Shown piece after piece: positions 1 through 10,094 of a stretch of 64,000 nucleotides of DNA. Both the position numbers and the translations under genes were made by a program. The stretch's first letter is position 1. Each line of letters starts with the position of its first letter. The notes beneath the pieces are model-generated. The model saw only the letters and a program-made list of their open reading frames with translations, was not told where the DNA came from and ran no database searches. Source of the DNA: Saccharomyces paradoxus (lineage: Eukaryota > Ascomycota > Saccharomycetes > Saccharomycetales > Saccharomycetaceae); contig NC_047490.1 in assembly GCF_002079055.1 (NCBI RefSeq), positions 806,001 to 870,000 on the forward strand, given 5' to 3'.

Positions 1-603
1 GCAATACATTACTCTATTCACACAGATGTCAGGCATTATTACAAGCATGATTATTTTTTGTCTTTACTTGAAAAATTATGTGGAACTGGAAAAAAAAATG
101 CTCCGAAGTTCTTCAAAGTTGTGAAGAGAATCATGCAATCCTATTTTGATGAAGTTACGGACTTAACATCAACAACTACTAGTGTTCAAAAGTCAATTTT
201 CGTTCTTTGTGCTAACATTTCGAATATTACATTTGTTTCTCAGTACGACTTGGTATCCCTACTCAAAACCATTGATTTGACAACAGACAGACTAAAAGAG
301 ATTATCATGGACGAAATAGGTGATAATCCTTCATCATTATCCGAATCAGAAGAGAAGCTCAATGGGATGATTTTAATACAGTTATGTTTACAGGACTTGG
401 GTAGTTATTTACTGCACGTGTACGGGTTAAAAAATGATGTGCTTCTATTAGATATGGTAGAAGAATCGGAATTGAAGAATAAACAACTTCCTGCAAAGAA
501 GCTGGATATCAATAAGTTTTCTGCACAGTTAGAAAATATTGAGCAGTATTCATCAAACGATAAACTTATTACATATTTCAAAAAACACGTGAAAGATACG
601 TAA
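1..603 (+). CDS. SCC2: Cohesin loader subunit Scc2, C-terminal end (5' truncated by window)
   Basis: The frame is open from base 1 to the stop at 601-603, giving 200 codons of a longer protein whose start lies outside the window. Scc2, with Scc4, loads cohesin onto chromosomes and stimulates the cohesin ATPase; the whole yeast protein is about 1,490 residues, mostly HEAT repeats. The visible part is helical and charged, as expected for the end of that hook-shaped protein, and ends in a basic tail (KKHVKDT). The identification rests on recognising this tail and on gene order, because SCC2 immediately precedes SAS4 in S. cerevisiae. It converges on SAS4 with about 130 bp between the stops. No catalytic motif is expected in this portion. 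Confidence 0.82.
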   Translation, partial: AIHYSIHTDVRHYYKHDYFLSLLEKLCGTGKKNAPKFFKVVKRIMQSYFDEVTDLTSTTTSVQKSIFVLCANISNITFVSQYDLVSLLKTIDLTTDRLKEIIMDEIGDNPSSLSESEEKLNGMILIQLCLQDLGSYLLHVYGLKNDVLLLDMVEESELKNKQLPAKKLDINKFSAQLENIEQYSSNDKLITYFKKHVKDT

Positions 604-737
604 ATATATCGCACTTAAAATATACATATAACTAATATATTTTCGCATTTTACACTCTGATTTCTTCACGGAAACTATGAGAAACAGCCAATGCAATATT
701 GAAGTTCATTCACACCATTAAATATGATTAGTTCATA
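604..737. other. SCC2/SAS4 convergent 3' interval
   Basis: Short AT-rich interval between the two stop codons, with TATATA-type elements (around 618-640) that could serve poly(A) signalling for either gene. Nothing else is seen. Confidence 0.4.
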
Positions 738-2180
738 TTAAGCCTTTTTTCTCTTGCGGACAGGCAGAATGTTAATATCCGAATTAGTTGTAACTCCATT
801 GTGTGTTGTTACAAAGTTCTTTTCACCAGGCGAGGACACTACTCCTAAGCTTGGATCTATATTGCTACCCATAGTCACTACATTTTCCGAAGAGTTTGGT
901 GAAGTCTCAGATGCAGTACAAGATGAAATTGAATCTAAAAGAGCCGCTTCTGGAAGTGTCGACCTTATAGATGCAGAGTTATATCTAAAATCGCTCATGT
1001 CTTCCGATTTGACAGTATCTGTCACAACTATTTCCTCTACTTTAGTATTTGATTTTACAGACTTTTGTGTATCTCGTCTTATATCTCGAATGACTTCTGG
1101 TTCTACCTCCATCGTTAAAGGGATGACTTCCTTTCTTCTTTTCACAGCAACTTGCGTTGATATTCGAGGAGCTTTCTTAAATTTTTTTGGATTTGAGGGA
1201 ACTTTGTTTTTCCATGAATTCCTCTCTTCAGTCGAGGTTTTAATTAAATATGGTTTTCGCAGCGGTTCAGCTACGATAGCAAACCGTGTCATTCCCTTTT
1301 GTGATCGATGGTCGCTTAGCAATATTATAATCGAGCCACCACATTGCTGTTCTCTTTTCTTTAGCCGTCTCTTCCTTATTTCCTCGACAGTTATTGTTTC
1401 TTCCTCTTCGTCAGAGGAGCTTGCGTAATCTGGGATAAAAGTTCGGTCGATTCGAGAATATATTTTGGGCCAATCTTTGCCACTAACCAGTTTTAACAAT
1501 GAATCACTCGAGGCTGGCCTTCTAGCTAAATTGTGGCTCTTCTTTTTCGTTGATTCAAATTTATGTAGCATTGAATCGATCAGCTCTTTAGTTTGATAAC
1601 GTTTAGTCTCCATTTCATTCTCGTCAGTGGGGTCATTTATTTTAGTAACCTTTTGTAATGTTATTTCCCAATTCAACATATCCAGTCTATCCGAGATTAA
1701 TGAAAGCCTTTCTGCTTCATTTTCACCATTTACGATGTCCGACTGAATCATTCTATTTTCTTGTTTCAGCATTTTCTTGTGGTAAGGCTGATACGCGATA
1801 TCAGGAAGCAAATCATCAGTCAGTTTCCTAATACGCTGACTTAATTCATGATGTTCAATCTCTAGTGTCATCTTCGTAATCGTCTCTCTCTTTTTTTTGA
1901 CCTCATCATCGACGTTGCTCATAAATGGCAATTTCGTTACACGTTTCTGACAACACGTTTTGTCAACGTGCTCACCTACAATTTTGGCTGGAGTAAGAAA
2001 GCAAGACCTAGCTTTCCTCAAATGCCCGGCGTTTGGGTTTATCCTGCTAACTAATCTTAACTTTCTTTTAGGGTTGACTTCGTATTCTTCTGTATCAAAA
2101 TCGAATTTATCAAATTCTCCATGCTCATTTTTAACCTCTGATCTCAGCGATCTTTTAGAATTATTGTTTGCTCCTTCCAT
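738..2180 (-). CDS. SAS4: SAS acetyltransferase complex subunit Sas4
   Basis: 480 codons starting at ATG 2180-2178, against about 481 residues in S. cerevisiae. Sas4 bridges Sas2 (the MYST-family catalytic subunit) and Sas5 in the SAS complex, which acetylates histone H4 Lys16 in bulk chromatin and limits the spread of silencing from telomeres and mating loci. The protein is hydrophilic, with a basic N-terminus, a charged and probably coiled middle (about residues 95-200), an acidic SSSDEEEE stretch near residue 255 and a basic C-terminus (RKRKKA). It has no catalytic motif, consistent with a scaffold. It is transcribed divergently from CDC1 across about 260 bp. The identity is supported by length, composition and gene order. 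Confidence 0.9.
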   Translation of the reverse strand: MEGANNNSKRSLRSEVKNEHGEFDKFDFDTEEYEVNPKRKLRLVSRINPNAGHLRKARSCFLTPAKIVGEHVDKTCCQKRVTKLPFMSNVDDEVKKKRETITKMTLEIEHHELSQRIRKLTDDLLPDIAYQPYHKKMLKQENRMIQSDIVNGENEAERLSLISDRLDMLNWEITLQKVTKINDPTDENEMETKRYQTKELIDSMLHKFESTKKKSHNLARRPASSDSLLKLVSGKDWPKIYSRIDRTFIPDYASSSDEEEETITVEEIRKRRLKKREQQCGGSIIILLSDHRSQKGMTRFAIVAEPLRKPYLIKTSTEERNSWKNKVPSNPKKFKKAPRISTQVAVKRRKEVIPLTMEVEPEVIRDIRRDTQKSVKSNTKVEEIVVTDTVKSEDMSDFRYNSASIRSTLPEAALLDSISSCTASETSPNSSENVVTMGSNIDPSLGVVSSPGEKNFVTTHNGVTTNSDINILPVRKRKKA

Positions 2181-2444
2181 TGATTGAATCCTAGCTATTA
2201 ATGGACTCCCATATGCTTCAAAGTGGGAAAAGGTATTAATTTCCTTTTTAATCGTATGTGCCTTTTATTAAGACCTTGCTACTTTTATTTTGGAGTCACT
2301 GAATCCATCTCGCGCAGTAGATTATCTTATTTTCAAAATGCAGAACGAACTATTATGGAAACAAAAACAATAACCAGAAAGAAAGGGAAAACAATATCGC
2401 TTTTATAATTCGTTGAATACATTAGATAGTAAGCTCTAGGAAAC

Positions 2445-3923
2445 ATGGTATATCGTAATAGGTCAAAGAGTGTTTTGTCTAAACACAGCAAGAAGAGCGA
2501 CGATAAGGCCCATTATAAATCACGTTCGAAAAAGAAATCGAAAAGCAAGAGCAAGAGCAAGAAGTTAAGAATCTATTGGAGATACATATCTATTATATGG
2601 ATCTTGTGGTTGGGATTAATATACTATTATGAATCGGTGGTTGTGAAGAGAGCAATGAAGAAATGCCAATGGTCAACTTGGGAAAATTGGCCTAAAGGCG
2701 CTGAAAGTCATAGGGTGGGTTTATTTGCCGACCCACAAATAATGGACGAATATTCATATCCTGGAAGACCTCAAGTAGTTAATTACTTCACAAGGGTAAT
2801 TGTTGACCATTACCACAGGAGAAATTGGAAATATGTTCAATATTACCTGGATCCTGATAGCAATTTCTTCCTGGGAGATTTATTTGATGGAGGGAGAAAC
2901 TGGGATGACAAGCAATGGATTAAAGAGTACACGAGATTCAACGAAATATTCCCCAAAAAGCCACTAAGAAGAACAGTTATGTCTTTGCCAGGTAATCACG
3001 ATATTGGATTTGGAGACGAAGTCATTGAATCCAGTTTAGAAAGGTTTTCTAGCTACTTTGGAGAAACTTCCTCTTCCTTAGAAGCCGGAAATCACACCTT
3101 TGTACTTTTAGATACAATTTCGCTTTCGGATAAAAAAAATCCAAATGTTTCAAGGGTTCCTATGGAGTTTTTGAACAATTTTGCAATGGACTCACACCCA
3201 CATCCCAGGATTCTTCTAACTCACGTTCCCTTATGGAGAAATCCAGAACAACAAACGTGTGGTAAACTTCGTGAATCCAAAAAACCTTTTCCTATTCAGA
3301 AAGGGCTTCAATATCAGACCGTTATTGACGAAGAGTTATCTCAAGAAATTTTAACGAAAACTCAACCAGAAATTTTATTTTCTGGAGATGACCATGACCA
3401 TTGTCACATATTGCACTCATATCCATCTCAGGGAGAAGCCAAAACTGCTCAAGAAATTACAGTAAAGTCATGTGCAATGAATATGGGAATCAATAGGCCA
3501 GCTATCCAATTACTCTCCTTATATAATCCTTCAGATTTGAAAACAGTGAATGCCGGCGAAGAGTATGAATCAAAAACTTACCAAACAGAGTTATGTTACA
3601 TGCCAGATCCCTTCAAGGCTATCAAAATGTACCTATGGGGATTATTATTCTCTGCTATATTTATCCTATACATGCATTTTTTCCCAAAATCTTTCAATAA
3701 TCATGTGGCAATCACAATGAACAGAGTATTTTCACGACCTGATAATGTCGCCTCGGACTTGCCGTTACCTACAAGTGTTTCTAAATCAAAATCAAGAAAA
3801 TCATTGACACACACTAAATACGCTGTAAATGATACGCGTTCGGTCAAACAATTTCTAGCTAATGCAACTATGCTAACGATTTCCGTGATGTCCATTTTTA
3901 TTTATTTTTATACTGTAGTCTAG
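2445..3923 (+). CDS. CDC1: GPI-mannose ethanolamine-phosphate phosphodiesterase Cdc1
   Basis: 492 codons, against 491 in S. cerevisiae. Cdc1 is an ER/Golgi membrane metallophosphoesterase that removes ethanolamine phosphate from the first mannose of GPI anchors, and it is linked to Mn2+ homeostasis. The N-terminal 40 residues are Lys/Ser-rich and cytosolic, followed by a transmembrane helix at about 43-63. The calcineurin-like metal-binding blocks follow in order: ADPQ at 95-98, GDLFDGG at 144-150, GNHD at 183-186, a THVPLWR block and a GDDHDHCH block. Two further hydrophobic segments lie near 393-412 and at the extreme C-terminus. All expected metal ligands appear present. Confidence 0.95.
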   Translation: MVYRNRSKSVLSKHSKKSDDKAHYKSRSKKKSKSKSKSKKLRIYWRYISIIWILWLGLIYYYESVVVKRAMKKCQWSTWENWPKGAESHRVGLFADPQIMDEYSYPGRPQVVNYFTRVIVDHYHRRNWKYVQYYLDPDSNFFLGDLFDGGRNWDDKQWIKEYTRFNEIFPKKPLRRTVMSLPGNHDIGFGDEVIESSLERFSSYFGETSSSLEAGNHTFVLLDTISLSDKKNPNVSRVPMEFLNNFAMDSHPHPRILLTHVPLWRNPEQQTCGKLRESKKPFPIQKGLQYQTVIDEELSQEILTKTQPEILFSGDDHDHCHILHSYPSQGEAKTAQEITVKSCAMNMGINRPAIQLLSLYNPSDLKTVNAGEEYESKTYQTELCYMPDPFKAIKMYLWGLLFSAIFILYMHFFPKSFNNHVAITMNRVFSRPDNVASDLPLPTSVSKSKSRKSLTHTKYAVNDTRSVKQFLANATMLTISVMSIFIYFYTVV

Positions 3924-4263
3924 ACAATACTCACCGTTATACTCTTCCAGAATCAAAATTTTTGAAAGAAAACGTCAGGCAATTCAAAATATGCGCACAT
4001 ACTTTATATACAGACAATAAACAAAAAATATAAACTGTACCAGGTGTGGCTTTACTATGCTCAGCGTGAACTTAACAGCCCATGCTGAAGCTTTTCTTTT
4101 GACTTTTCGTTTTCACTTTTTCTTCATACAATTACAGTATAATGATTAAACTGAATAAATTTCTGGAGTTCAAAAAAACACGAAAGTAGAACGTAACTCA
4201 GAAAGTCAATAAAAATTCTCTACTCTTTTTATAAAACCATACATATATCAAGATCAAATTAAT
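3924..4263. other. CDC1-PLP1 intergenic region
   Basis: About 340 bp. It carries CDC1 3' signals (TATATA near 4017) and the PLP1 promoter with TATAAAAC near 4230. A near match to the ARS consensus (10 of 11, reverse strand) occurs around 4024-4034. No gene is seen. Confidence 0.4.
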
Positions 4264-4956
4264 ATGGAAGATAAACTGGACGGATACTACGCAAGTGTTC
4301 TTTCAAATGCTGAAAATGGCACACATACAACTGTCGATTGCCATGACAAAAGTAGTGACGAAGAAAATTTAGATGAGCTACTGAATGAACTGGATAAAGA
4401 ATTGGACGAAGACCATGAATTTTTGAGCACTTACAGATCTGAGAGGCTACAACAAATATCTGATCATTTAAAACAGGTCAAGAAAAATGTGGAGGATGAC
4501 GGATACGGTAAATTGCAATGCGTTGATAAGGAAACCGACGCTATTCAAATATGTACAAAGACTGATATGGTGGTCATACATTTTGAATTGGAAACATTCG
4601 GTAAGTGCCAGTACATGAATGAAAAACTGAAAAACTTGGCAAGAAGGTATCTAACCACCAGATTTATTAAAGTAAACGTCCAAACATGTCCCTTTCTGGT
4701 CAATAAACTGAACATCAAAGTACTGCCGTTTGTAGTTGGATACAGGAATGGTCTAGAAAAAGTTCGCTACGTTGGGTTTAGTAAATTGGGAAACGATCCC
4801 AACGGGTTTGATATTAGGAGACTAGAGCAATCTTTAGCTCATTCAGGTGTTATAGAAGACACATTCGAAATAAGGAAGCATTCATCTAGGAACGTGGGAC
4901 AATTTGCTTCCACTAATGATAGTGGAAGTGGAAGCGGTAGTGATTTAGATATTTAA
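4264..4956 (+). CDS. PLP1: Phosducin-like protein Plp1
   Basis: 230 codons, the same length as the S. cerevisiae protein. Phosducin-like proteins bind G-protein beta-gamma subunits and act as co-chaperones of the CCT chaperonin; Plp1 is linked to folding of tubulin and other CCT clients. The N-terminus (residues 1-60) is acidic. A thioredoxin-like fold lacking the CxxC redox pair runs from about 85 to 205, with the typical phosducin stretches VVIHFE and FIKVNVQTCPFLVNKLNIKV. The C-terminus is a Ser/Gly/Asp tail. The gene lies about 340 bp downstream of CDC1 on the same strand, with a TATA-like TATAAAAC near 4230. Two CCT subunit genes, CCT6 and TCP1, lie elsewhere in this window. Confidence 0.93.
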   Translation: MEDKLDGYYASVLSNAENGTHTTVDCHDKSSDEENLDELLNELDKELDEDHEFLSTYRSERLQQISDHLKQVKKNVEDDGYGKLQCVDKETDAIQICTKTDMVVIHFELETFGKCQYMNEKLKNLARRYLTTRFIKVNVQTCPFLVNKLNIKVLPFVVGYRNGLEKVRYVGFSKLGNDPNGFDIRRLEQSLAHSGVIEDTFEIRKHSSRNVGQFASTNDSGSGSGSDLDI

Positions 4957-5306
4957 CCAGATGGCCATGCCTTCTTACTGCAAATAACACGATGACTCTT
5001 TTTTGTTGTATGCATGAGTGAAAGACGCTCCTCCTGTTTTAAACTAAATCGGTATCCTGAACAGATCTTTGGAATTTTGCTAAAAGGTTTTGTAGGATAT
5101 GTAAAAAGTTAAATACAAAATATGCGTATAGTGGTATTTAAACATGAAACTCAAAAATGCGACTGTAATCCTTCAAATAATAAAAACTAAGTACGAATAA
5201 CAATGACTGAAAAAGTAATGTATATTGTATATACAATTGGACCATCTTTGTAATAAAGACAACAAGCCAATAAATGCAGATAAACTTAGCAGTACTCACT
5301 CTCAAT
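4957..5306. other. PLP1/ATC1 convergent interval
   Basis: About 350 bp of AT-rich DNA between two 3' ends, including TATATTGTATATAC-type efficiency elements near 5220. A short minus frame reaching 5138 has no recognisable product. Confidence 0.4.
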
Positions 5307-6197
5307 TTAACTTCCTTTGGATGGTTTTTCATTGAGTTTTTGAGTAAGTTCAAGGATTTGTTGCTTCAAGTCATCATTCTCAACCAATAAATGTGCTCTG
5401 TGAATTTCACTATCCTTTAAGGAATCCATAGTTTTTTTCAATTGAATACAAGACCTTGCGTAACCTTCTTTAATAAAATTGAAATTGAGCAATAGTTTAT
5501 GAGTATTAATTATTCTTGCTTTCATTTCCGAAATCTGACTTATTGTAAACTCATTTGTAAACTTAGCAGGCTTTGTTGCAGATACAATATCTTGTCTCGC
5601 AGAATCTATTTTGGATGTTATATCAGTAATCATGGACTCTATTTTCAAGTGGGATTCATTAGTATCCGATGAAGCCAAAGAAGATGAAGGTGATAGGGAT
5701 GCAGGTGATAACATGGGTTCGTTTGTGGTTTTCAAGAGAGATTTCTTTTTTTTGATAGTAGGTTTATCTATCTTATAATTCTTTAGTTCTTTATCGGTCC
5801 TATGTACGCTATTTTGGTTTGTACTTTCATGTAATGACGCCTTGTCAGTATTATTCTTTTTATGATTATACCTATCGAGATCAATACCAACCAGGCTATC
5901 ATTAGCACTTTTCTGCATATCTAAAAGCGTGCTTGAATTGGTGTTGTGTTCATCGTGAAATAGAGATTCCAATGTCAGATGTTTTTGGGAACTGATGTCA
6001 GAATCAAAAATATCCGTACATTCTAGGTTATCCATCATAACTTGTTCGAGATCTTTTCCCAAATCTAAACTCTGCCCGTCAATCTTTACTGTATCATCAA
6101 AATGATTATTCGCCTGAGTGAGCAGCCGGTGCAACGTATGTTCTATATTAGCATCATCGGATAAATCTGCATTCGAATTAGACTGATTTGTGTTCAT
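5307..6197 (-). CDS. ATC1: Nuclear protein Atc1/Lic4
   Basis: 296 codons from ATG 6197-6195, against about 294 in S. cerevisiae. Atc1 (Lic4) is a nuclear protein reported to interact with the polarity factor Bud6/Aip3 and to affect cation tolerance and bud-site selection; its biochemical role is not known. The sequence has an Asn/Asp/Ser-rich first half, a Lys-rich segment (IKKKKSLLK near residue 145), a Ser/Pro block and then a probable coiled coil over about 210-290. No enzymatic motif is visible. It converges on PLP1 and is followed upstream by UPS3 in the same orientation. Confidence 0.85.
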   Translation of the reverse strand: MNTNQSNSNADLSDDANIEHTLHRLLTQANNHFDDTVKIDGQSLDLGKDLEQVMMDNLECTDIFDSDISSQKHLTLESLFHDEHNTNSSTLLDMQKSANDSLVGIDLDRYNHKKNNTDKASLHESTNQNSVHRTDKELKNYKIDKPTIKKKKSLLKTTNEPMLSPASLSPSSSLASSDTNESHLKIESMITDITSKIDSARQDIVSATKPAKFTNEFTISQISEMKARIINTHKLLLNFNFIKEGYARSCIQLKKTMDSLKDSEIHRAHLLVENDDLKQQILELTQKLNEKPSKGS

Positions 6198-6580
6198 TAT
6201 TTATACGTTTCCCTAACAAAACCCTAGCGCAATTTGAATAAGACAAAAGAATGAAGATTTCAAAACTTCAATTATAAGTACTGAGTTCTTCAATAGGGCA
6301 CTAGCACTCTGAAATTTTTCATCGAATATACGTACTACATCTTTTTTGGAAATTTTTCATCTCATCGCTAGAGGAAAAAAAATTCTAGAAATTGAAAAAA
6401 AAAATAGGAAAAAAATGACAGAAATTATTTTATTTATATCAAGATGACACGAGTTATGTAGAGAAAAAAAACACACTATAAAAGCTATTTCAGAGAATTA
6501 ATCTATTTTACTTGTTTCTGAGTTTCTGAGTGTGGTATTATGCGAAGAGGCTACAAAATCCTCGAGAAAAAGAATATTTT
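6198..6580. other. ATC1 promoter / UPS3 3' interval
   Basis: About 380 bp, A/T-rich with several A runs on the plus strand near 6370-6415. Nothing recognisable beyond promoter-like sequence. Confidence 0.35.
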
Positions 6581-7120
6581 TTATTCGTTACCATTTTTCC
6601 AGATATCATTGAACATTGCTAGAATGCTATCAAACCCGACTTTGCCCTTCATTGCATTGTCACTAAAACGTTTAACGCCCCAGTTTTCCACTCTCTCACT
6701 AAAGGTTTTTGTCGGAACACCGGACATAAACTTTGCATCTTGCTTGAAAAGAGTCACGTTCGATGGATTTTTCGGATGAGGAACATAACATACAGTTTCA
6801 TAGCACTTCAATATATGCGGAAAGGTCATATTACAGCTCCTCATAATTAGAGATCTGTCCCTTCGATCAACCGTGGAAACCTCTCTCACGTATGCTAAAT
6901 TGGTGTTCCCCACTAAAATGGACATCCAGCGAGGCGTGTTTTGACGTATGGTTATCAGTCGTTCTGAAAGAAGTACGTTGCCATGTTCTTTGAGTTCCCG
7001 GCGAAGCACATCGACGGCGATAACGTGTGTAGAGATCTTGTTTGGATATTTCATCCAGTTTGCCGTGGTGACTTTCTCCCATGGATAATCGAATTCATAA
7101 GATTTTTGAAATGATTTCAT
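6581..7120 (-). CDS. UPS3: PRELI/MSF1-domain mitochondrial protein Ups3
   Basis: 179 codons from ATG 7120-7118, equal to the family length in yeast. The whole protein is one PRELI/MSF1 domain, with the hallmark N-terminus ([18 protein letters not shown]), an LLSERLITI strand and a basic helical C-terminus. Ups1, Ups2 and Ups3 act in the mitochondrial intermembrane space; Ups1 and Ups2 pair with Mdm35 to shuttle phosphatidic acid or phosphatidylserine between membranes, and Ups3 is the least characterised member. No classical presequence is seen, as expected for Mia40/Mdm35-dependent import. It lies between ATC1 and SND1, all on the minus strand. Confidence 0.92.
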   Translation of the reverse strand: MKSFQKSYEFDYPWEKVTTANWMKYPNKISTHVIAVDVLRRELKEHGNVLLSERLITIRQNTPRWMSILVGNTNLAYVREVSTVDRRDRSLIMRSCNMTFPHILKCYETVCYVPHPKNPSNVTLFKQDAKFMSGVPTKTFSERVENWGVKRFSDNAMKGKVGFDSILAMFNDIWKNGNE

Positions 7121-7481
7121 TATTAATATATACGCTCGAGAGATATATGATCAATAGAAATATTTACTTGAACTTGTCGATTAGAGAAAAAGAAAATGCG
7201 TTACTTGGATCGCCGATCCATTTTCCATTTTCTTGCTAAATGTGACAAGATCTATAACTTTTTCGGAAAGCTCATTACTTTTTCAAATAAATAAACGGGC
7301 CCCTTACGGGCAAAGCCCTGAAATTTAAAGATTTACGTAATACTGCGTAAACCAATATCGCTTGAAGTGCTGTGTTAATTTAGAATATATGTTTTACTAA
7401 TCTATTTATAATCAAGTATGTATGTAATTTTGGCTTTTCCTTTGCTCCGTGCTTAACTTGAGTTTGTTCTTGGTGATTATT
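7121..7481. other. UPS3 promoter / SND1 3' interval
   Basis: About 360 bp without a gene. A small GC-rich inverted-looking patch (GGGCCCCTTACGGGCAAAGC) at about 7298-7317 stands out from the AT-rich surroundings; its role is unknown. Confidence 0.35.
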
Positions 7482-10094
7482 TTATCGAGCATTACCTCCT
7501 AATACCCATCCTCCCATGTTATCCATATCGTCCTCGCCGTAGAGATCCAGGGTGACTGCTTTTTTATAAACGGGTTTAGTGACTGTAGAATTCGAGTTTG
7601 GGTATTTTACTCCTTCAGTTGTTACATCAGTAAAGCTTGAACCATCACTTTCATCATAGAGATTTAGATTTAAGTTATTGGAATTTATACCTGTGTTGTT
7701 GTCGTTATCATTATCATTATAGTTATCATTTTCTGGGTGATTCGGTACGATTGTACTATTGGTCGAATCATTATCATCCTCACGTTCTTTGGTGGCAGAC
7801 CCAGACATGATTTGGTCTTCTTCCTCGAGGTTTAGTAACCTATGACTAGCATTGTTACTATCTTTCATGCTATTAGCCATCAACGTATCCGTAGGTGTCC
7901 TGGACTTGAAGTTTAGTGCCAAACCATTCTTTTCCATATTACCATTCATCAAAGTGCTGAAAAGGTTAACCGATGGTTGTCTTCTTAGCTCTTCAAATGA
8001 CTTGTTGATCAAATTCTTCTCGAACAATAAGTTGTTGTTTGAATTGTTTCTCATTAGTAGTGGAGATGCTTGTTGTGTATGCTGTGGAATTGGTGAATTC
8101 AAAAATTTCTGTTTCTTACTTGTATCATTTAATAATTTGGAAAATGCATTTGATACCGTAGACATGTCATTCAATGAAGAGTTTGAACTACTTGCGCTTG
8201 TAGAAGGTGTGGATATTCGGGATATAAACTCCGGAGGTATCAACCCATTACTAATAGAAGGAGTCAGGTTTCTGTTCATCAAAGATTTTCTTTTAATAAG
8301 TGTTGCAGATGACAAGTTCTTCTTGTTGTTGATAGCATCTACTCCGTCGAAATCGCCATCGTGCACGTAAACGTTCGTAAAATGGTTTGAAGAGTTTGAT
8401 CGTTTAGGTGAACCTGCCCCAGCAGAGTCGGGTTGTTGGCTGTTTGTGAATTTCTGGTTGAATGGCTTTTGCAAAGCAGGATCCATTAAACTCAAGGACC
8501 TAAACCTACCTCTTGTTTTCTTTGAATTTTTGGCCATAGAATCGATTCCCGAGGATAACATGTCCGTGCTTGAACCCGAGCGAGACAAAATGCTTGGAGC
8601 ATAAAAGCTTAAACCTTCATCATCACTTTCATCATCGTCGTCGTCATCGTCGTAGTCGTTTTCATTTCCATCTTCGTCATCATCATAATTAAAGTCATAA
8701 TCATCTGCGTATGACGTTCTGTCCTGTTCCTGTTCCTCTCGTTCTTCTGTAAAATCGTCGTAATTGTTATTGTTGTACAAGGCGATTTCCTCATTTTTAG
8801 CACGGTCTTGCACTTCGTTGATTTGGTTGTTCAACTCGTCATACACTAGTTCGTCGTTTGATGGTGTTTTTCCGTAGGGGAAGGGAGAAGGCGATCTGGA
8901 CATATTAGAGCTGGAATAGGATTGTGAACGGGAATGTGGATGCAGATGCGATTGTAAATGCAATGCAGTCGCCGAAGGCTGCTTACGTAGATTGGATTCT
9001 TGGCCGATAAGATTGTTGATTGATGTTGATGGGATAGTTGTGATGGACTCGTTGGTTTTGAACATATGAGCCCTATTGGATTTTCTGTTAATGGACAACG
9101 ATCTAATTCTGACGGACTTGTCTTTATTGGAAGTTAAAACTGAGTTTTGGAAACTCAGCAATGACGAAGAGTTTCTCTTCAAACTTGTATTGGTCTGGTC
9201 GTCTCTCTTATCTTCGTTGATAGCATCGGAATATTCGTGTAAGGCTTTTATTGACTCCTGGGAGATAAGACTGGTGAGAGGGTGGTCCGATAACAAAGTC
9301 AGCAGTGCTTTTACCCCTGTGTTATTCGTGACAATGACTATGGAGTCTAGGACAGTTTGGTCTTGCATGCTAACATTGCTGTGGTTTAAGCTGGTGAATT
9401 TTTCGTTCAGCTTGGTATAGTACTCTTTGAACGGGAGCGACTTGGAATTCTGAATCGTCTTGGTAAAGGAGCCAATATTCTGCCAATTAATGATCTTCAA
9501 ATTAAGCAGTTCTGCATTCAGGAAAGTAGAAAACCATTTAAAGGAAGTAGGGGAAACATTGATCTGAAAACTTAGGTTTAGTTTTTTCTGAACATACAGA
9601 CCTTTGAAAGAATTAAACAACTTTTCGACCAGAAACCTTATGGTTTCTACGTAACGTAGAGACCCCGAAGACGACACCAGTACGTTTAGATCGAACTTGT
9701 TATCGGGCGTGCTGCGGGAGCTGATCAAGTTTTTCAAGTCCTCCCAGAACTTATCGTTATCTTCCGCAGTAGATGTGTTGGAGAAACTTTGCGCGATCGA
9801 GCTTCTCAGCCGGTGCAGCTTAAACCGCTTATTCAGTCTGGAAAGCTTGTTGTGAGTCATCTCATCGTTGTAATAGTCGATAGTAGGAATATCAATGTAA
9901 AGTAGGATGTTAAGCTTCATCAGCGAAGGGTACCGATCCGCCAAAGACGATTGTACCAGCGGCTGCTGCATATTGGAGTAAGTGATGAGAAACAGCGAGT
10001 CCTGTGACTTCACACTAACCTTTGGTGAAGTGGACTGGGCAAAGCGACGTTTATTGACGCTCGCGGCTGCTGTGTCCGTACCGACAGTATCCAT
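7482..10094 (-). CDS. SND1: SRP-independent ER targeting factor Snd1
   Basis: 870 codons from ATG 10094-10092, about the length of S. cerevisiae YDR186C (877). Snd1 is a cytosolic, ribosome-associated protein that works with Snd2 and Snd3 in the SND route, delivering membrane proteins with central or C-terminal signals to the ER. The N-terminal 270 residues look globular. The rest is low complexity: Ser/Pro/Asn-rich segments, an acidic run of Asp residues near residue 478 (NDYDDDDDDDESDDEG), and Asn-rich tracts towards the C-terminus. The tail ends in a conserved-looking LDLYGEDDMDNMGGWVLGG. The length difference from S. cerevisiae probably lies in these repeats (inference). Confidence 0.9.
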   Translation of the reverse strand: MDTVGTDTAAASVNKRRFAQSTSPKVSVKSQDSLFLITYSNMQQPLVQSSLADRYPSLMKLNILLYIDIPTIDYYNDEMTHNKLSRLNKRFKLHRLRSSIAQSFSNTSTAEDNDKFWEDLKNLISSRSTPDNKFDLNVLVSSSGSLRYVETIRFLVEKLFNSFKGLYVQKKLNLSFQINVSPTSFKWFSTFLNAELLNLKIINWQNIGSFTKTIQNSKSLPFKEYYTKLNEKFTSLNHSNVSMQDQTVLDSIVIVTNNTGVKALLTLLSDHPLTSLISQESIKALHEYSDAINEDKRDDQTNTSLKRNSSSLLSFQNSVLTSNKDKSVRIRSLSINRKSNRAHMFKTNESITTIPSTSINNLIGQESNLRKQPSATALHLQSHLHPHSRSQSYSSSNMSRSPSPFPYGKTPSNDELVYDELNNQINEVQDRAKNEEIALYNNNNYDDFTEEREEQEQDRTSYADDYDFNYDDDEDGNENDYDDDDDDDESDDEGLSFYAPSILSRSGSSTDMLSSGIDSMAKNSKKTRGRFRSLSLMDPALQKPFNQKFTNSQQPDSAGAGSPKRSNSSNHFTNVYVHDGDFDGVDAINNKKNLSSATLIKRKSLMNRNLTPSISNGLIPPEFISRISTPSTSASSSNSSLNDMSTVSNAFSKLLNDTSKKQKFLNSPIPQHTQQASPLLMRNNSNNNLLFEKNLINKSFEELRRQPSVNLFSTLMNGNMEKNGLALNFKSRTPTDTLMANSMKDSNNASHRLLNLEEEDQIMSGSATKEREDDNDSTNSTIVPNHPENDNYNDNDNDNNTGINSNNLNLNLYDESDGSSFTDVTTEGVKYPNSNSTVTKPVYKKAVTLDLYGEDDMDNMGGWVLGGNAR

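Noticed and set aside
754-1428. 224-codon plus-strand ORF
   Set aside because: Fully antisense to SAS4, with Ser/Thr/Phe-rich composition typical of the mirror of a charged coding sequence; no family resemblance.
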